From Marinitoga aeolica (GTDB lineage Bacteria; Thermotogota; Thermotogae; Petrotogales; Petrotogaceae), in assembly GCF_029910535.1 (NCBI RefSeq), contig NZ_CP069362.1, positions 1,364,001 through 1,428,000 of the forward strand: DNA of 64,000 nucleotides, given 5' to 3'. Below are positions 43,858 to 52,088 of this stretch, in pieces. Position numbers and translations under genes: made by a program. Under the pieces are notes generated by a model. The model ran no database searches and was not told where the DNA came from. It saw only the letters and a program-made list of their open reading frames with translations. Positions within the stretch are counted from its first letter, which is position 1. Every line of letters begins with the position of its first letter.

Positions 43858-44280
43858 CTATTCTCTCTCCTTTAATGTGTTTTTTGATAGTTCTAATATT
43901 TCATTCAATCTTGTATAATCTTTTTTTAAAAACAAATATCCAATTACAGTTTCAAAAGCAGTAGCTTTTCGATAGTTTATATCATTACCTCTTTTTTTTG
44001 CTCCTTTTGAATTTAATCCCCGTTTATAAATAGAGTTTTCTTCTTCAGTAAAGTTATTTATAATGTTGTCTACTATTTTTGATTGTGCAGAAGCGCTAAC
44101 ATAATTTTTGCTCTCATTATGCAATTTTCCAGCCTTTTTCCTGCCTTTATCAATTATATAGTTAATAAAATACAAATTTAATACAGCATCTCCAATATAG
44201 GCAAATGTATCTACAGGGACTTCTTTTAAATCTATAATTTTACTTTCAAATAATTTTCCTAACGCATCAAATTCACTCAT
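43858..44280 (-). CDS. mrnC: Mini-ribonuclease III
   Basis: 140 residues, an RNase III catalytic domain without the double-stranded RNA-binding domain. The active site motif reads AYIGDAVLNLYF (Asp), with later KGAKKRGNDINYRKATAFETVIGYLFL holding the acidic partner. Mini-III matures the 3' and 5' ends of 23S rRNA in Bacillus. It begins an operon with rlmB, in keeping with 23S rRNA maturation. AAAGGAG precedes the ATG at 44280. Confidence 0.93.
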   Translation of the reverse strand: MSEFDALGKLFESKIIDLKEVPVDTFAYIGDAVLNLYFINYIIDKGRKKAGKLHNESKNYVSASAQSKIVDNIINNFTEEENSIYKRGLNSKGAKKRGNDINYRKATAFETVIGYLFLKKDYTRLNEILELSKNTLKERE

Positions 44281-44316
44281 AAGAAACTCCTTTCAGAAAA
44301 GATTGTATTATTAATA

Positions 44317-44325
44317 ATTATATCA
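44317..44325 (-). promoter_or_regulatory. Extended -10 promoter for mrnC-rlmB-mutL
   Basis: Minus strand TGATATAAT (44325-44317), an extended -10 element, 36 bases before the mrnC ATG and immediately after the sia operon terminator. No clear -35. Confidence 0.5.
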
Positions 44326-44326
44326 T

Positions 44327-44356
44327 AAAACTTAGCACCTTACGGTGCTAAGTTTT
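44327..44356 (-). terminator. Terminator after the sia operon
   Basis: AAAACTTAGCACC (44327-44339) and GGTGCTAAGTTTT (44344-44356) form a perfect 13-bp stem with a 4-base loop, located between the response regulator gene and mrnC on the minus strand. Confidence 0.8.
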
Positions 44357-44435
44357 AGTTTATAAAAAAATTACAAAATATTCAAAATAATATTTTACTC
44401 TTTACATTATTTTTTAATATTTTATTTTCAATCTA

Positions 44436-44460
44436 TAATTTAACGACAGGCGTTAAATTA
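44436..44460 (-). promoter_or_regulatory. 10-bp hairpin at the response regulator stop codon
   Basis: TAATTTAACG (44436-44445) and CGTTAAATTA (44451-44460) are perfect complements around ACAGG. The stop codon is inside. No T-tract follows, so it may protect the mRNA 3' end or be a weak terminator upstream of the main one. Confidence 0.45.
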
Positions 44461-45108
44461 TATTTCTATATCAACATCTCCGCCGTGATTTTTTATTTTC
44501 AGCATTATGTCATTCAGTGATTTTTTTAAAACGTATATATTTTCATTTTCATCGAAATATGTAAAAACAATATTTAAAGGCTTTATTATTAAAAAACCGT
44601 CGACAACTTTATTTATTTTTTCAATAACTCTTCCATTTAAAGGTTTGTTAATATGAATTCTTAAAACGCCGTTCACATTTTTAACTTCTACAACGTTTTC
44701 TTCTTCTTGTTTTTTATAAAGATTTCTTATTTTTGAAACTTTGTTTTGTGAAATAAAAACCTTATTTAAAGCCTTTTTAAGCTTTTCTATAGTTACAGGT
44801 TTTATAATAAAATAATCAGCACCGAAATTCAAAGCATCAAAAATATCTTTTTTATTGTTTATTACGCTAATAATAATAATTTTTGAATCCGGGAATCTTC
44901 TTTTTAACTTTTTTAAAGCATGAATTCCATCAGTTTTTTTTAACATTAAATCTAATGTTATTATATCAGGTTGTAATTTTTGATATATATCAATCAAATT
45001 ATAACTATCTTCTAATTCATCAACAACAATATGACCAAGTTCATTGAAAAATTTTTTTAACGTATTTCTCATAATTATATTATCTTCAACAATTAATATT
45101 CTGGCCAT
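44458..45108 (-). CDS. Response regulator with unrecognised output domain
   Basis: 216 residues from the ATG at 45108 (AGGAGG upstream); it overlaps the kinase gene by 23 bases. The CheY-like receiver has the acidic pair in LIVEDN, phospho-acceptor Asp53 in TLDLML, and the Lys in FIIKPV. The remaining roughly 90 residues (VNGVLRIHINKPLNGRVIEK to GGDVDIEI) form no HTH, GGDEF or HD domain that I recognise and look like an alpha/beta fold. It is the likely target of the CheA-like kinase next to it. Output is unknown. Confidence 0.8.
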   Translation of the reverse strand: MARILIVEDNIIMRNTLKKFFNELGHIVVDELEDSYNLIDIYQKLQPDIITLDLMLKKTDGIHALKKLKRRFPDSKIIIISVINNKKDIFDALNFGADYFIIKPVTIEKLKKALNKVFISQNKVSKIRNLYKKQEEENVVEVKNVNGVLRIHINKPLNGRVIEKINKVVDGFLIIKPLNIVFTYFDENENIYVLKKSLNDIMLKIKNHGGDVDIEI

Positions 45109-46699
45109 GGAATAAACCTCCTGAAGATTTTGGTAAAATAATTTCAAAAGATGTACCTTTTAAAGGTTTTGACGAAATTTTTATTTTTCCATTTAATTTT
45201 TCTACTTCATTTTTAATGATAGTTAATCCCAAACCTTTTCCGGCAAACTCGCTTGGAGAATCATATGTGGTAAATCCTTCTTTGAAAATTTCATATAATA
45301 ATAAATCTTTATTTTGCTTGTTAATTTTTTTTAATTTGCTAATATCAATTCCTTTTCCATCATCAGATATTGTAATATAAATGTTTTCTTTATCATCAAA
45401 AATTTTACAATATATATTTCCACCAGCTGTTTTATTTAGAGATAATCTTTCTTCTGGTAATTCTATACCATGAACAACAATATTTCGGAATATATGTATA
45501 AGAGATTTATTAAAATTGAAGTATATTTCTGGATCAAAGAAAATATTACTATTACTTTCTATATTAAAACTATTAATTTCTTTACCAAATTTAAGAGCTA
45601 ACTCGTAAGAATATTTTTTATACATATTAAAAATATCAATAAAAGAGGAGTAGTATATTTTTTTTATTTTATTTAATAATTTTTTGGAATAAAATTCTGG
45701 CAGTTCTTTTTCTATTAAATTTTCCAGATCTAATAATTTAGTTTTATCAATCCATAATTTATCTTCTTTCAGAAAATCTTTACCTAAAGCATTTTCTATA
45801 ATATTTATTTCATAGTCAATAAAATTTTCGGGCTTTTTTTGCTGAATAAAATTTAAAATATCATTTTTTGATAAAATATCATTCTTTATAATATTTAAAG
45901 TGTTTTCAAAATTATCAATATTTTTTCCAGCTTTTATCATATTCCATTGTAAAAATAAACCTTTATATGTATGCATTTTTTTTAGTAGATCAGATAAAAA
46001 AGCTTTTAAAGAAAGAATATTGATATTATAATATAATCCTTTTGTACAATAATTAATATAATCATCAATAGTTTTTTTTACAATATCTCTATATATTATA
46101 GTATTTAATAACATTTTATTATTATTTTTTTCAATTTCTAATTTTTCTTCCAGGATTTTTTTATCGGTAATATCGGAAATTATACACATTATTTTCTTCT
46201 CGGATTCTAAATGGAGTATTTTATATCTAATTTTTAAAATTTTATTATTTGTTGTTATTTCAGTTGGTAAAAGTTCTAAATAAACATCCTCTTTTTCATC
46301 GTTTTCAAAGATATGATTTAAAATTCTCTTTTCGATTTCATGATCTTCTCCGAATAATAGGTATAATACATTTTCTTTAAAAATATTTTCTTTATCGAAA
46401 ATATTTAAACATTCATTACTATAATCTCGGTTAATAAGAAAATTTTCTCCAAAGGTAAAAAATCCCTCTCCGGAATTATCAAGAAGTAACTTTAAATTCT
46501 TTTTAGTATCATTAAGCAACTTATGATTAATATCACTTATTTTAGCTATCTTTTTTGATTGATTTAAAAGTTGTTCATAACTTTTTATTAAAGAATAATA
46601 ATTCTCTTTTATTTCAGTATCAGAAAGAGAATTATTTTCTAAAAGTTTTTTGTGTTTTTCTAAAATTTCTATTTCATTAAAAAATATATTTTCACTCAT
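45086..46699 (-). CDS. PAS-containing, CheA-like hybrid histidine kinase
   Basis: 537 residues, soluble. N-terminal coiled coil, a PAS-like domain (about 68-180), an Hpt-like helical domain with HTYKG at 243-247 (the HxxKG phospho-site pattern of CheA P1 domains) and a CheA-type ATPase domain: IFRNIVVHGIELPEERL (N box), SDDGKGID, then GKGLGLTIIKNEVEKLNGKI. The classical HisKA domain and the CheW-like P5 domain are missing, so coupling to receptors is not expected. It sits between siaC and the response regulator with a 23-base overlap to the latter. It probably takes the place of the SiaD cyclase of Pseudomonas as the output controlled by SiaC; that is inference. Confidence 0.8.
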   Translation of the reverse strand: MSENIFFNEIEILEKHKKLLENNSLSDTEIKENYYSLIKSYEQLLNQSKKIAKISDINHKLLNDTKKNLKLLLDNSGEGFFTFGENFLINRDYSNECLNIFDKENIFKENVLYLLFGEDHEIEKRILNHIFENDEKEDVYLELLPTEITTNNKILKIRYKILHLESEKKIMCIISDITDKKILEEKLEIEKNNNKMLLNTIIYRDIVKKTIDDYINYCTKGLYYNINILSLKAFLSDLLKKMHTYKGLFLQWNMIKAGKNIDNFENTLNIIKNDILSKNDILNFIQQKKPENFIDYEINIIENALGKDFLKEDKLWIDKTKLLDLENLIEKELPEFYSKKLLNKIKKIYYSSFIDIFNMYKKYSYELALKFGKEINSFNIESNSNIFFDPEIYFNFNKSLIHIFRNIVVHGIELPEERLSLNKTAGGNIYCKIFDDKENIYITISDDGKGIDISKLKKINKQNKDLLLYEIFKEGFTTYDSPSEFAGKGLGLTIIKNEVEKLNGKIKISSKPLKGTSFEIILPKSSGGLFHGQNINC

Positions 46700-46718
46700 A
46701 GCTATTACCTCGAGTATT

Positions 46719-47099
46719 CTATTTTTTAATCATATTAAATGGAATATTCAAATCTTCCATAAAGTTTTCAGCGATTTCATATGAAAATTCATTATCCTCA
46801 TCATAATACCAGTTGATTATTATATTTTTATTATTTTCATATGCTTCTTCAAGAATATCTAATATAAACATTATAGATTTTGTGCTGCTTGTATTTAAAT
46901 AACTGATATCGAATTTAAAAATAACCTTTTCATTATTTGCCAAATTATCAAAATAATTTTCTAACCATTCAAAAATAGGATTATAGAAATCAAAAGAATT
47001 TTCAGGATAAGATTCTCCTTTTATAGATAAAATATTTTTTTCCGGATCAAAATCAATTTCTGGTGTTGCCTTTGTAGGTTCAATATATAATTTCTTCAT
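46719..47099 (-). CDS. siaC: SiaC family regulatory phosphoprotein (DUF1987)
   Basis: 126 residues, standard for the family (PF09345). Begins MKKLYIEPTKATPEIDFDPE with GESYPENSFDFYNPIFEWL, and carries the phospho-site region YLNTSSTKSIMFILDIL; Thr70 matches the Thr that SiaB phosphorylates and SiaA dephosphorylates in Pseudomonas aeruginosa. In that system unphosphorylated SiaC activates the diguanylate cyclase SiaD. Here no cyclase is in the operon; the next genes encode a CheA-like kinase and a response regulator. Confidence 0.9.
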   Translation of the reverse strand: MKKLYIEPTKATPEIDFDPEKNILSIKGESYPENSFDFYNPIFEWLENYFDNLANNEKVIFKFDISYLNTSSTKSIMFILDILEEAYENNKNIIINWYYDEDNEFSYEIAENFMEDLNIPFNMIKK

Positions 47100-47111
47100 T
47101 ATCTTACCCTC

Positions 47112-47657
47112 CTAAACTTTTATTATTAATATAAAATAATAATATTTTTCATCTAATTTTATGAAATCATATTCGAATTTTTCAGAAGCTCTTTTGGCCA
47201 TTTCAAGAAAACCAAGACCAGCACCACCAGTTTTACTCTTAAAAGTTTCTTTTAATCTTTTTTTATATAGTAATTTTATTTCATCTTTACTTAAAGAATT
47301 TATTTTATTAATATATTCTTTTAAACTTTGCATATCTTCTTTTTTTATAATATTTCCAGAACTAATAAAGTATTTATGATCGCTTTTTCCTATCAATAAT
47401 ATAGATTCTAAAAAAACGTGATTTTTTTCTTCTGCAGTTAAAATTCTTTCATAATTTTTTATATTTTGACTTTGTTCTATAAATACAGAAAAAACATTGT
47501 TTGAGGGGGTATTAAGATTTTTATCATTCTTCATATATTCTCTTAATGCTCTCCCGATTTCTTCGATTATCCCCTGAGAAAAAGGTCCAATAAAAGACAT
47601 TATAACATTACTTTCTGTAATTTTCTTTTTCAGTTCAAGAATTATTTTCGGATACAA
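47112..47657 (-). CDS. siaB: SiaB family protein kinase
   Basis: 181 residues. IMSFIGPFSQGIIEEIGRAL near the N-terminus and TGGAGLGFLEMAKRASEKFE near the C-terminus (a GHKL-type ATP lid) match the SiaB/DUF6272 family, which phosphorylates SiaC on Thr or Ser. The start at 47657 has a GGGGGG-rich ribosome site. It lies 12 bases ahead of siaC, directly following siaA. Confidence 0.88.
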   Translation of the reverse strand: MYPKIILELKKKITESNVIMSFIGPFSQGIIEEIGRALREYMKNDKNLNTPSNNVFSVFIEQSQNIKNYERILTAEEKNHVFLESILLIGKSDHKYFISSGNIIKKEDMQSLKEYINKINSLSKDEIKLLYKKRLKETFKSKTGGAGLGFLEMAKRASEKFEYDFIKLDEKYYYFILIIKV

Positions 47658-47677
47658 AATAATTCCCCCCTTTGAAA

Positions 47678-49387
47678 TTATTTTAATTTAAAACCAATAA
47701 TAGTAATATCATCTCTTTGGTCTTCTCCAGCCATATATTTATTAATACATTCTTCAAAATTCTTTTTTTGTATAGTCATCGGTTCTCCAGAAACTTTTTT
47801 TATTAAATTAATAAAATTCTTTCTACCGAATCTCTTTCCTTCGGGATTATTTTGATCTTCATATCCATCAGAAGACATATAAAAAGTCATATTTTCTTTT
47901 ATTTCAATAATATGTTCTTTAAAGATATAATCATCTTTAGAGCGTTTATATCCAATTCCTTTATTATCTGCTTTAATTCTAATGACTTCATCATTGTGTG
48001 CATAATATAAAGAAATTCCAGCACCGCTATAAACAAGCTCACTTTTATCTGACGAAATATAACATAATCCAATTTCTAAACCATCATCAATTCTATAATC
48101 AGTACTATTTGAATTTATGGTTTTTTTAAATAATCCATTTAATTCACTTAATATTTTTGAAGGTTCTTTAATATTAGTATCGTCTATAATTCTATTTAAT
48201 AAAGAATTTGCTGTCATTGTCATTAAAGCTCCCGGTACACCATGCCCAGTGCAATCAACTACAGCAATGTAAAAAGAACCATCTTCTTTTTCTTTAAACC
48301 AGTAAAAATCGCCTCCAACTATGTTAGTCGGTTTCCAAAAAACAAAGAAGTCTTTAAAATTCTTTTTTAATGTATTTTCTGAAGGTAAAATAGAATTTTG
48401 AATGTTTTTAGCATAAAAAATACTATCCATAATTTTTTTATTTTTTTCCTCTAATTCTTTAGTTCTTTTTTTAACTAAAGCTTTTAACCTAATATTAGAG
48501 ATTAGTATACTTTGTAATATGACAAAAGCAATTAATAATGCGAGAGAAATTAATGAGTAAGAAATAACCCCTTTAATAACCGGAGCTATAACTTCGCTTG
48601 TTTCAACCGTTGTAATTATATACCATCCTGTAGAACTCAGTTTTGTATAAGCAACGTAATAATTTTTAGAATTGATGGAGGTTTTTATAAGATCTTTTTG
48701 TTTGTCGAAAGCTTTTAAATCAAACATAAATTTTTTGTTTATATTCTCAAGGTTTTTATGAAGAATAATGGTGCCTTCTTTATTTACAACGAATGTTTGA
48801 CCGGTGTTATAGCTTATTTCTGCGTTTATTAAATTTACAAATTGACTTATGGAACAATCAATAGATAAAACACCTACAACTTCATTATTTTCGTTAATTA
48901 AAGCTTTTCCTGTAGATATTAACCATGCCTTTGTTTTATATTCTTTATAAGGTGTTCCAATGTATACAGTTTTTGGATTTTTAATTCCTTCTAAGTACCA
49001 TGGTCTGATTGTTGGATCATAACCCTCTGGTACTTCCCAATCATTAATAACTATTTTTTTATTTTTATATCCAGTATAAATATATGCAATATTTTTGTTT
49101 GAATTTTGATAGTTTTTCAAAACTTCTAAAACTTTTTTTTCACTTTCTCTGGAAAATCCTGCATTAATGAAATCTTTGTCCTTTGCAAATGTTTCGGCAA
49201 AATGTATCAATTCTTTAAAATAATCATCGATAAAAGTAGCAACAACAGAATTTTCACTTTTTATATAGTCTTGCGCTTTGCTTAAATTTATATTATAATA
49301 GTTAATAGAGAAGAATAAACCGATTCCAATAATGAATATAATAGATATGAATGATAAAGGCAAAATAATTTTATGTTTGTTTTCCAT
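47678..49387 (-). CDS. siaA: SiaA-like membrane PP2C/SpoIIE phosphatase with Cache sensor
   Basis: 569 residues from the ATG at 49387 (GAGGTG six bases upstream; an in-frame GTG at 49396 overlaps that site). Helix about 8-28, a dCache_1 sensor (about 35-270; YDPTIRPWYLEG and IGTPYKEYKTKAWLISTGK), a second helix about 275-300, a coiled coil and a C-terminal SpoIIE-type PP2C domain with VGGDFYWF, AVVDCTGHGVPGALMTMTAN, MSSDGYEDQ and RDDITIIGF providing the metal-binding Asp residues. Expected to dephosphorylate SiaC upon sensing an external ligand. First gene of a five-gene operon. Confidence 0.9.
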   Translation of the reverse strand: MENKHKIILPLSFISIIFIIGIGLFFSINYYNINLSKAQDYIKSENSVVATFIDDYFKELIHFAETFAKDKDFINAGFSRESEKKVLEVLKNYQNSNKNIAYIYTGYKNKKIVINDWEVPEGYDPTIRPWYLEGIKNPKTVYIGTPYKEYKTKAWLISTGKALINENNEVVGVLSIDCSISQFVNLINAEISYNTGQTFVVNKEGTIILHKNLENINKKFMFDLKAFDKQKDLIKTSINSKNYYVAYTKLSSTGWYIITTVETSEVIAPVIKGVISYSLISLALLIAFVILQSILISNIRLKALVKKRTKELEEKNKKIMDSIFYAKNIQNSILPSENTLKKNFKDFFVFWKPTNIVGGDFYWFKEKEDGSFYIAVVDCTGHGVPGALMTMTANSLLNRIIDDTNIKEPSKILSELNGLFKKTINSNSTDYRIDDGLEIGLCYISSDKSELVYSGAGISLYYAHNDEVIRIKADNKGIGYKRSKDDYIFKEHIIEIKENMTFYMSSDGYEDQNNPEGKRFGRKNFINLIKKVSGEPMTIQKKNFEECINKYMAGEDQRDDITIIGFKLK

Positions 49388-49465
49388 TACTAGCACCTCG
49401 TTTTTTTAAAATAATATTCATATATTATATTATATCAGAAAAATTATAAAAATAGGAGGAAAATT

Positions 49466-50398
49466 ATGAATAGAAAAAGAGATGTATACTATTGGCAGGA
49501 AAGAAGTATATTAAAATATTTAAAAGAGGAATGGATAGAACATGCTGTATTCAAAATTGATTCAAATGGAGTAGAAGGTATTGGTGCAGGGACACCTAAT
49601 CCTGATTATGGAGAAACATATAAAACTACAATGGCTATAATTGAAAAGTTAAGAAAGTTGACAGAAGAATGGAAGAATTTAAATGATTATGCTGAATTTG
49701 AAAGAGAGATGGACAATATAGTAAAATTTGATATGTCATCAAAGACAGCTGTAGAAATTGCAATTGCTGATTATATATTAAACGCAAAAGAACTAGATTT
49801 ATCGAAAATATTATTTTCTGAATCAGGTGAAAATCAAGAAATGAAAAAAATATATGTTCATAAGGATATGGGATATGCCATTTATGAAGAAATTTATGAT
49901 GCTTCCACCATAAAAATAGAATTTTTAGAAAAAATAAATTTAGAAGAGTTAGAAATATTGCGAGCAAATATAGAAAAATATAATGTTTGGATAGATTTTA
50001 AAGGATTATTTAATCATTATGAAGTAAGGAAAATATTGAATATTTTTGAAGGAATAAATATAATTGCTATTGAACAGCCTTTGCCTGTTGGAAGTGAGTT
50101 TGCAGCAAAAGATTTGTTAATGAAATATCCAATTTTTTGGGATGAATCATTTAAAAACGTTCATGATATTTTAAAACTAAAGAATATATCAACAGGATTA
50201 GTTTTTGAATTAACAAAATTTGGTGGATTGTTAAAAACATCAGAGTATTTAAAATTGGCAAGAAGAATAGGATTAGAAACAATGATTTCTTCAAGAATAG
50301 AACATCCAATTACTTTAAAATGGGCAAAAAAGATAAAAAACTCTTTTAATTATATAGATCTTGATTATGAACATTATATAGAAAAAACTTCTAAATAA
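49466..50398 (+). CDS. Enolase-superfamily protein, dipeptide epimerase-like, active site altered
   Basis: 310 residues against about 345 for typical L-Ala-D/L-Glu epimerases. It aligns by eye with that group: metal-ligand strands WIDFKG, AIEQPL and FWDESF are kept. The KxK catalytic strand reads TIK (first Lys replaced), the usual VDAN Asn is Lys, and the second catalytic Lys (NIKLMKSGG type) is Glu (VFELTKFGG). The C-terminal segment is short. It may have a changed reaction or be an inactive paralogue. AGGAGG precedes the ATG at 49466. The 78-base gap to the divergent siaA must hold both promoters. Confidence 0.65.
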   Translation: MNRKRDVYYWQERSILKYLKEEWIEHAVFKIDSNGVEGIGAGTPNPDYGETYKTTMAIIEKLRKLTEEWKNLNDYAEFEREMDNIVKFDMSSKTAVEIAIADYILNAKELDLSKILFSESGENQEMKKIYVHKDMGYAIYEEIYDASTIKIEFLEKINLEELEILRANIEKYNVWIDFKGLFNHYEVRKILNIFEGINIIAIEQPLPVGSEFAAKDLLMKYPIFWDESFKNVHDILKLKNISTGLVFELTKFGGLLKTSEYLKLARRIGLETMISSRIEHPITLKWAKKIKNSFNYIDLDYEHYIEKTSK

Positions 50399-50428
50399 GG
50401 AATCTGGAGGATTCCTTATTTTTTTTAC
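50393..50428 (+). terminator. Terminator of the enolase-superfamily gene
   Basis: AAATAAGGAATC (50393-50404) pairs with GATTCCTTATTT (50410-50421) around TGGAG, followed by a T-run. The stop codon is inside the stem. The next 150 bases to 50577 are AT-rich with a TATAAT near 50522 but no convincing -35. Confidence 0.9.
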
Positions 50429-50577
50429 AATTTTTATTGTTAATAATGTATAAACAATAATAATCGATATTAATAATTTGTAATAATCAAAAATCATTTT
50501 TCTTTCAAAAGAGTGAAGGAGTATAATATTATTGCAACAAAAATATAACATCTATTACATCTATAGGAGGGGTGTGT

Positions 50578-51312
50578 ATGAGAAAATATTGGATATTTTT
50601 TATGTTGATTGCAGTTTTATCTTTTGCATTAGTAGGATGTGTAAAACCTAAAGTTGAAGAACAACCTGAACCTATTATGTTAAAAGTAGAATTACCAGAT
50701 AGTTTACCTTCAACTATAACAAGTGTTTATATGGTAGGGAATTTTAATAATTGGACATTTTCTGATGATTATGTATATGATGTGGTTACAGAAAATGGGA
50801 AAAAGATGGTTAATGTTGAGTTAAATTGGGATAATTTAGAATATCCAATTCAGTTTAAATTCTCTGATCAAATGGACTGGGCAGGTGTAGAAAAAGGTCC
50901 TAATGGAGAAGAATTAACTAATAGAGTTATTTTTGAAAAACCAGTTGAATCAAAGAATTTAAGAATTTGGAATTTTGCAGATACTTCTATAGATTATTCT
51001 TCTATGTCTACACCTGTTACAGTTAAATTTGTAGTTGAAGTTCCAGAAAATACACCTGAAGCATCAGGAGTATATATTAGAGGAGATTTAATAAATTCTT
51101 CCTGGGATGGAACACCTTTGACACTAAATAATGGAAAATATGAAGTTACTTTAACTCTTAATTCTTATGAATTATATCAATATAAGTATGTTTTAGATAA
51201 TGATTGGGCACATGTAGAATTGATGCCTGATGGTACAAATGATATACCAAATAGATGGATTGTTGTAACTGATAATGAAACTATAGTTAATAAAGTTCAT
51301 GCTTGGAAATAA
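50578..51312 (+). CDS. Starch-binding lipoprotein with two CBM20/48-like modules
   Basis: 244 residues from the ATG at 50578 with AGGAGGGG upstream. Lipobox VGC (Cys about 21) after a typical signal. Two carbohydrate-binding modules: about 30-130 (VYMVGNFNNWTFSDDY, FKFSDQMDWAGVEKGPNGEE, LTNRVIF) and about 145-240 (VYIRGDLINSSWDGTPL, QYKYVLDNDWAHVEL, IPNRWIVV). They share layout with the twin modules of the GH57 amylase (VGSFNDWNP, TVEKDENG, NR). No catalytic domain. It should capture starch or maltodextrin at the membrane or toga. First gene of a four-gene envelope operon. Confidence 0.82.
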   Translation: MRKYWIFFMLIAVLSFALVGCVKPKVEEQPEPIMLKVELPDSLPSTITSVYMVGNFNNWTFSDDYVYDVVTENGKKMVNVELNWDNLEYPIQFKFSDQMDWAGVEKGPNGEELTNRVIFEKPVESKNLRIWNFADTSIDYSSMSTPVTVKFVVEVPENTPEASGVYIRGDLINSSWDGTPLTLNNGKYEVTLTLNSYELYQYKYVLDNDWAHVELMPDGTNDIPNRWIVVTDNETIVNKVHAWK

Positions 51313-51318
51313 TTAAGT

Positions 51319-51339
51319 AGCCCCTTTTGGGGCTTTTTT
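51319..51339 (+). terminator. Terminator or attenuator inside the starch-binding operon
   Basis: AGCCCC-TTTT-GGGGCT followed by TTTTTT, between the first and second genes. Probably lets the abundant first lipoprotein be made in excess over the barrel proteins. Confidence 0.85.
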
Positions 51340-51356
51340 AATAGGAGGTGGTGTTT

Positions 51357-52088
51357 TTGAAAAAGATTGTATTATTAATCTTAATAATTTCTTCAGTGTT
51401 CATTTTTTCTGGATGTTTAATGAAATTGTTAAATCTTTCTGTTCCAGAAGGTATATATGTAGGATATGATGGAAATAATTGGCTGCAAACAGATGATAAA
51501 GGTATTATCGAAAATAGTAAATTTGTATATGATGATAATTTAAAATTATATAAAGTTACAATAGATGCTTCTAAAATCAATTTTAATGAAATAGATAATG
51601 ATGGTAGTAAATTTTATATAGGTTATTATAAAGTATTTAATGTAAAAAGCGATGGGAACATAGTTTCTGACTCTATTCCTATTTTGAAATCTGCTTTGTC
51701 AAACAATCAAATAACAGTTTATTTAGATATAGATAAACTTGTTAATGGTAAAGCAATTGGTATTGGCGATGATACAAAATTAAATATGAATTGGTATGCT
51801 GCTGGAACTTTCAATAATTGGTCTCCTGAATTGATGAATAAAGTTAATAATCATTTTGAAATAGAAATAGATAATGCGTATAATAAAGGAGATAATATAG
51901 AATATAAGATCCCAGCTTCAAATAATTGGAAACCATGGCAGATGATATTTAACAGTGAAGTGTATTCAGATTCATCTCAAAATCAAATATATACCTTTAA
52001 AAATAATGTGACAGGTTTTAAAATTAAATTTTATCCTTTAATCAGTTATGTTGAAATTGAAGAATTAAAGGCTGGTGATTCACAATGA
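51357..52088 (+). CDS. Lipoprotein with C-terminal starch-binding-like module
   Basis: 243 residues from a TTG at 51357, the only start well spaced from AGGAGG (51343-51348). Signal with SGC lipobox (Cys about 20). The region from about 140 (NWYAAGTFNNWSPELMNKVN, YKIPASNNWKPWQMIFNSE) resembles the CBM modules in the neighbouring genes; the first part (GIYVGYDGNNWLQTDDKGII) may be a second degenerate module. The last codons overlap the downstream barrel gene by four bases (ATGA). Confidence 0.75.
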   Translation: MKKIVLLILIISSVFIFSGCLMKLLNLSVPEGIYVGYDGNNWLQTDDKGIIENSKFVYDDNLKLYKVTIDASKINFNEIDNDGSKFYIGYYKVFNVKSDGNIVSDSIPILKSALSNNQITVYLDIDKLVNGKAIGIGDDTKLNMNWYAAGTFNNWSPELMNKVNNHFEIEIDNAYNKGDNIEYKIPASNNWKPWQMIFNSEVYSDSSQNQIYTFKNNVTGFKIKFYPLISYVEIEELKAGDSQ

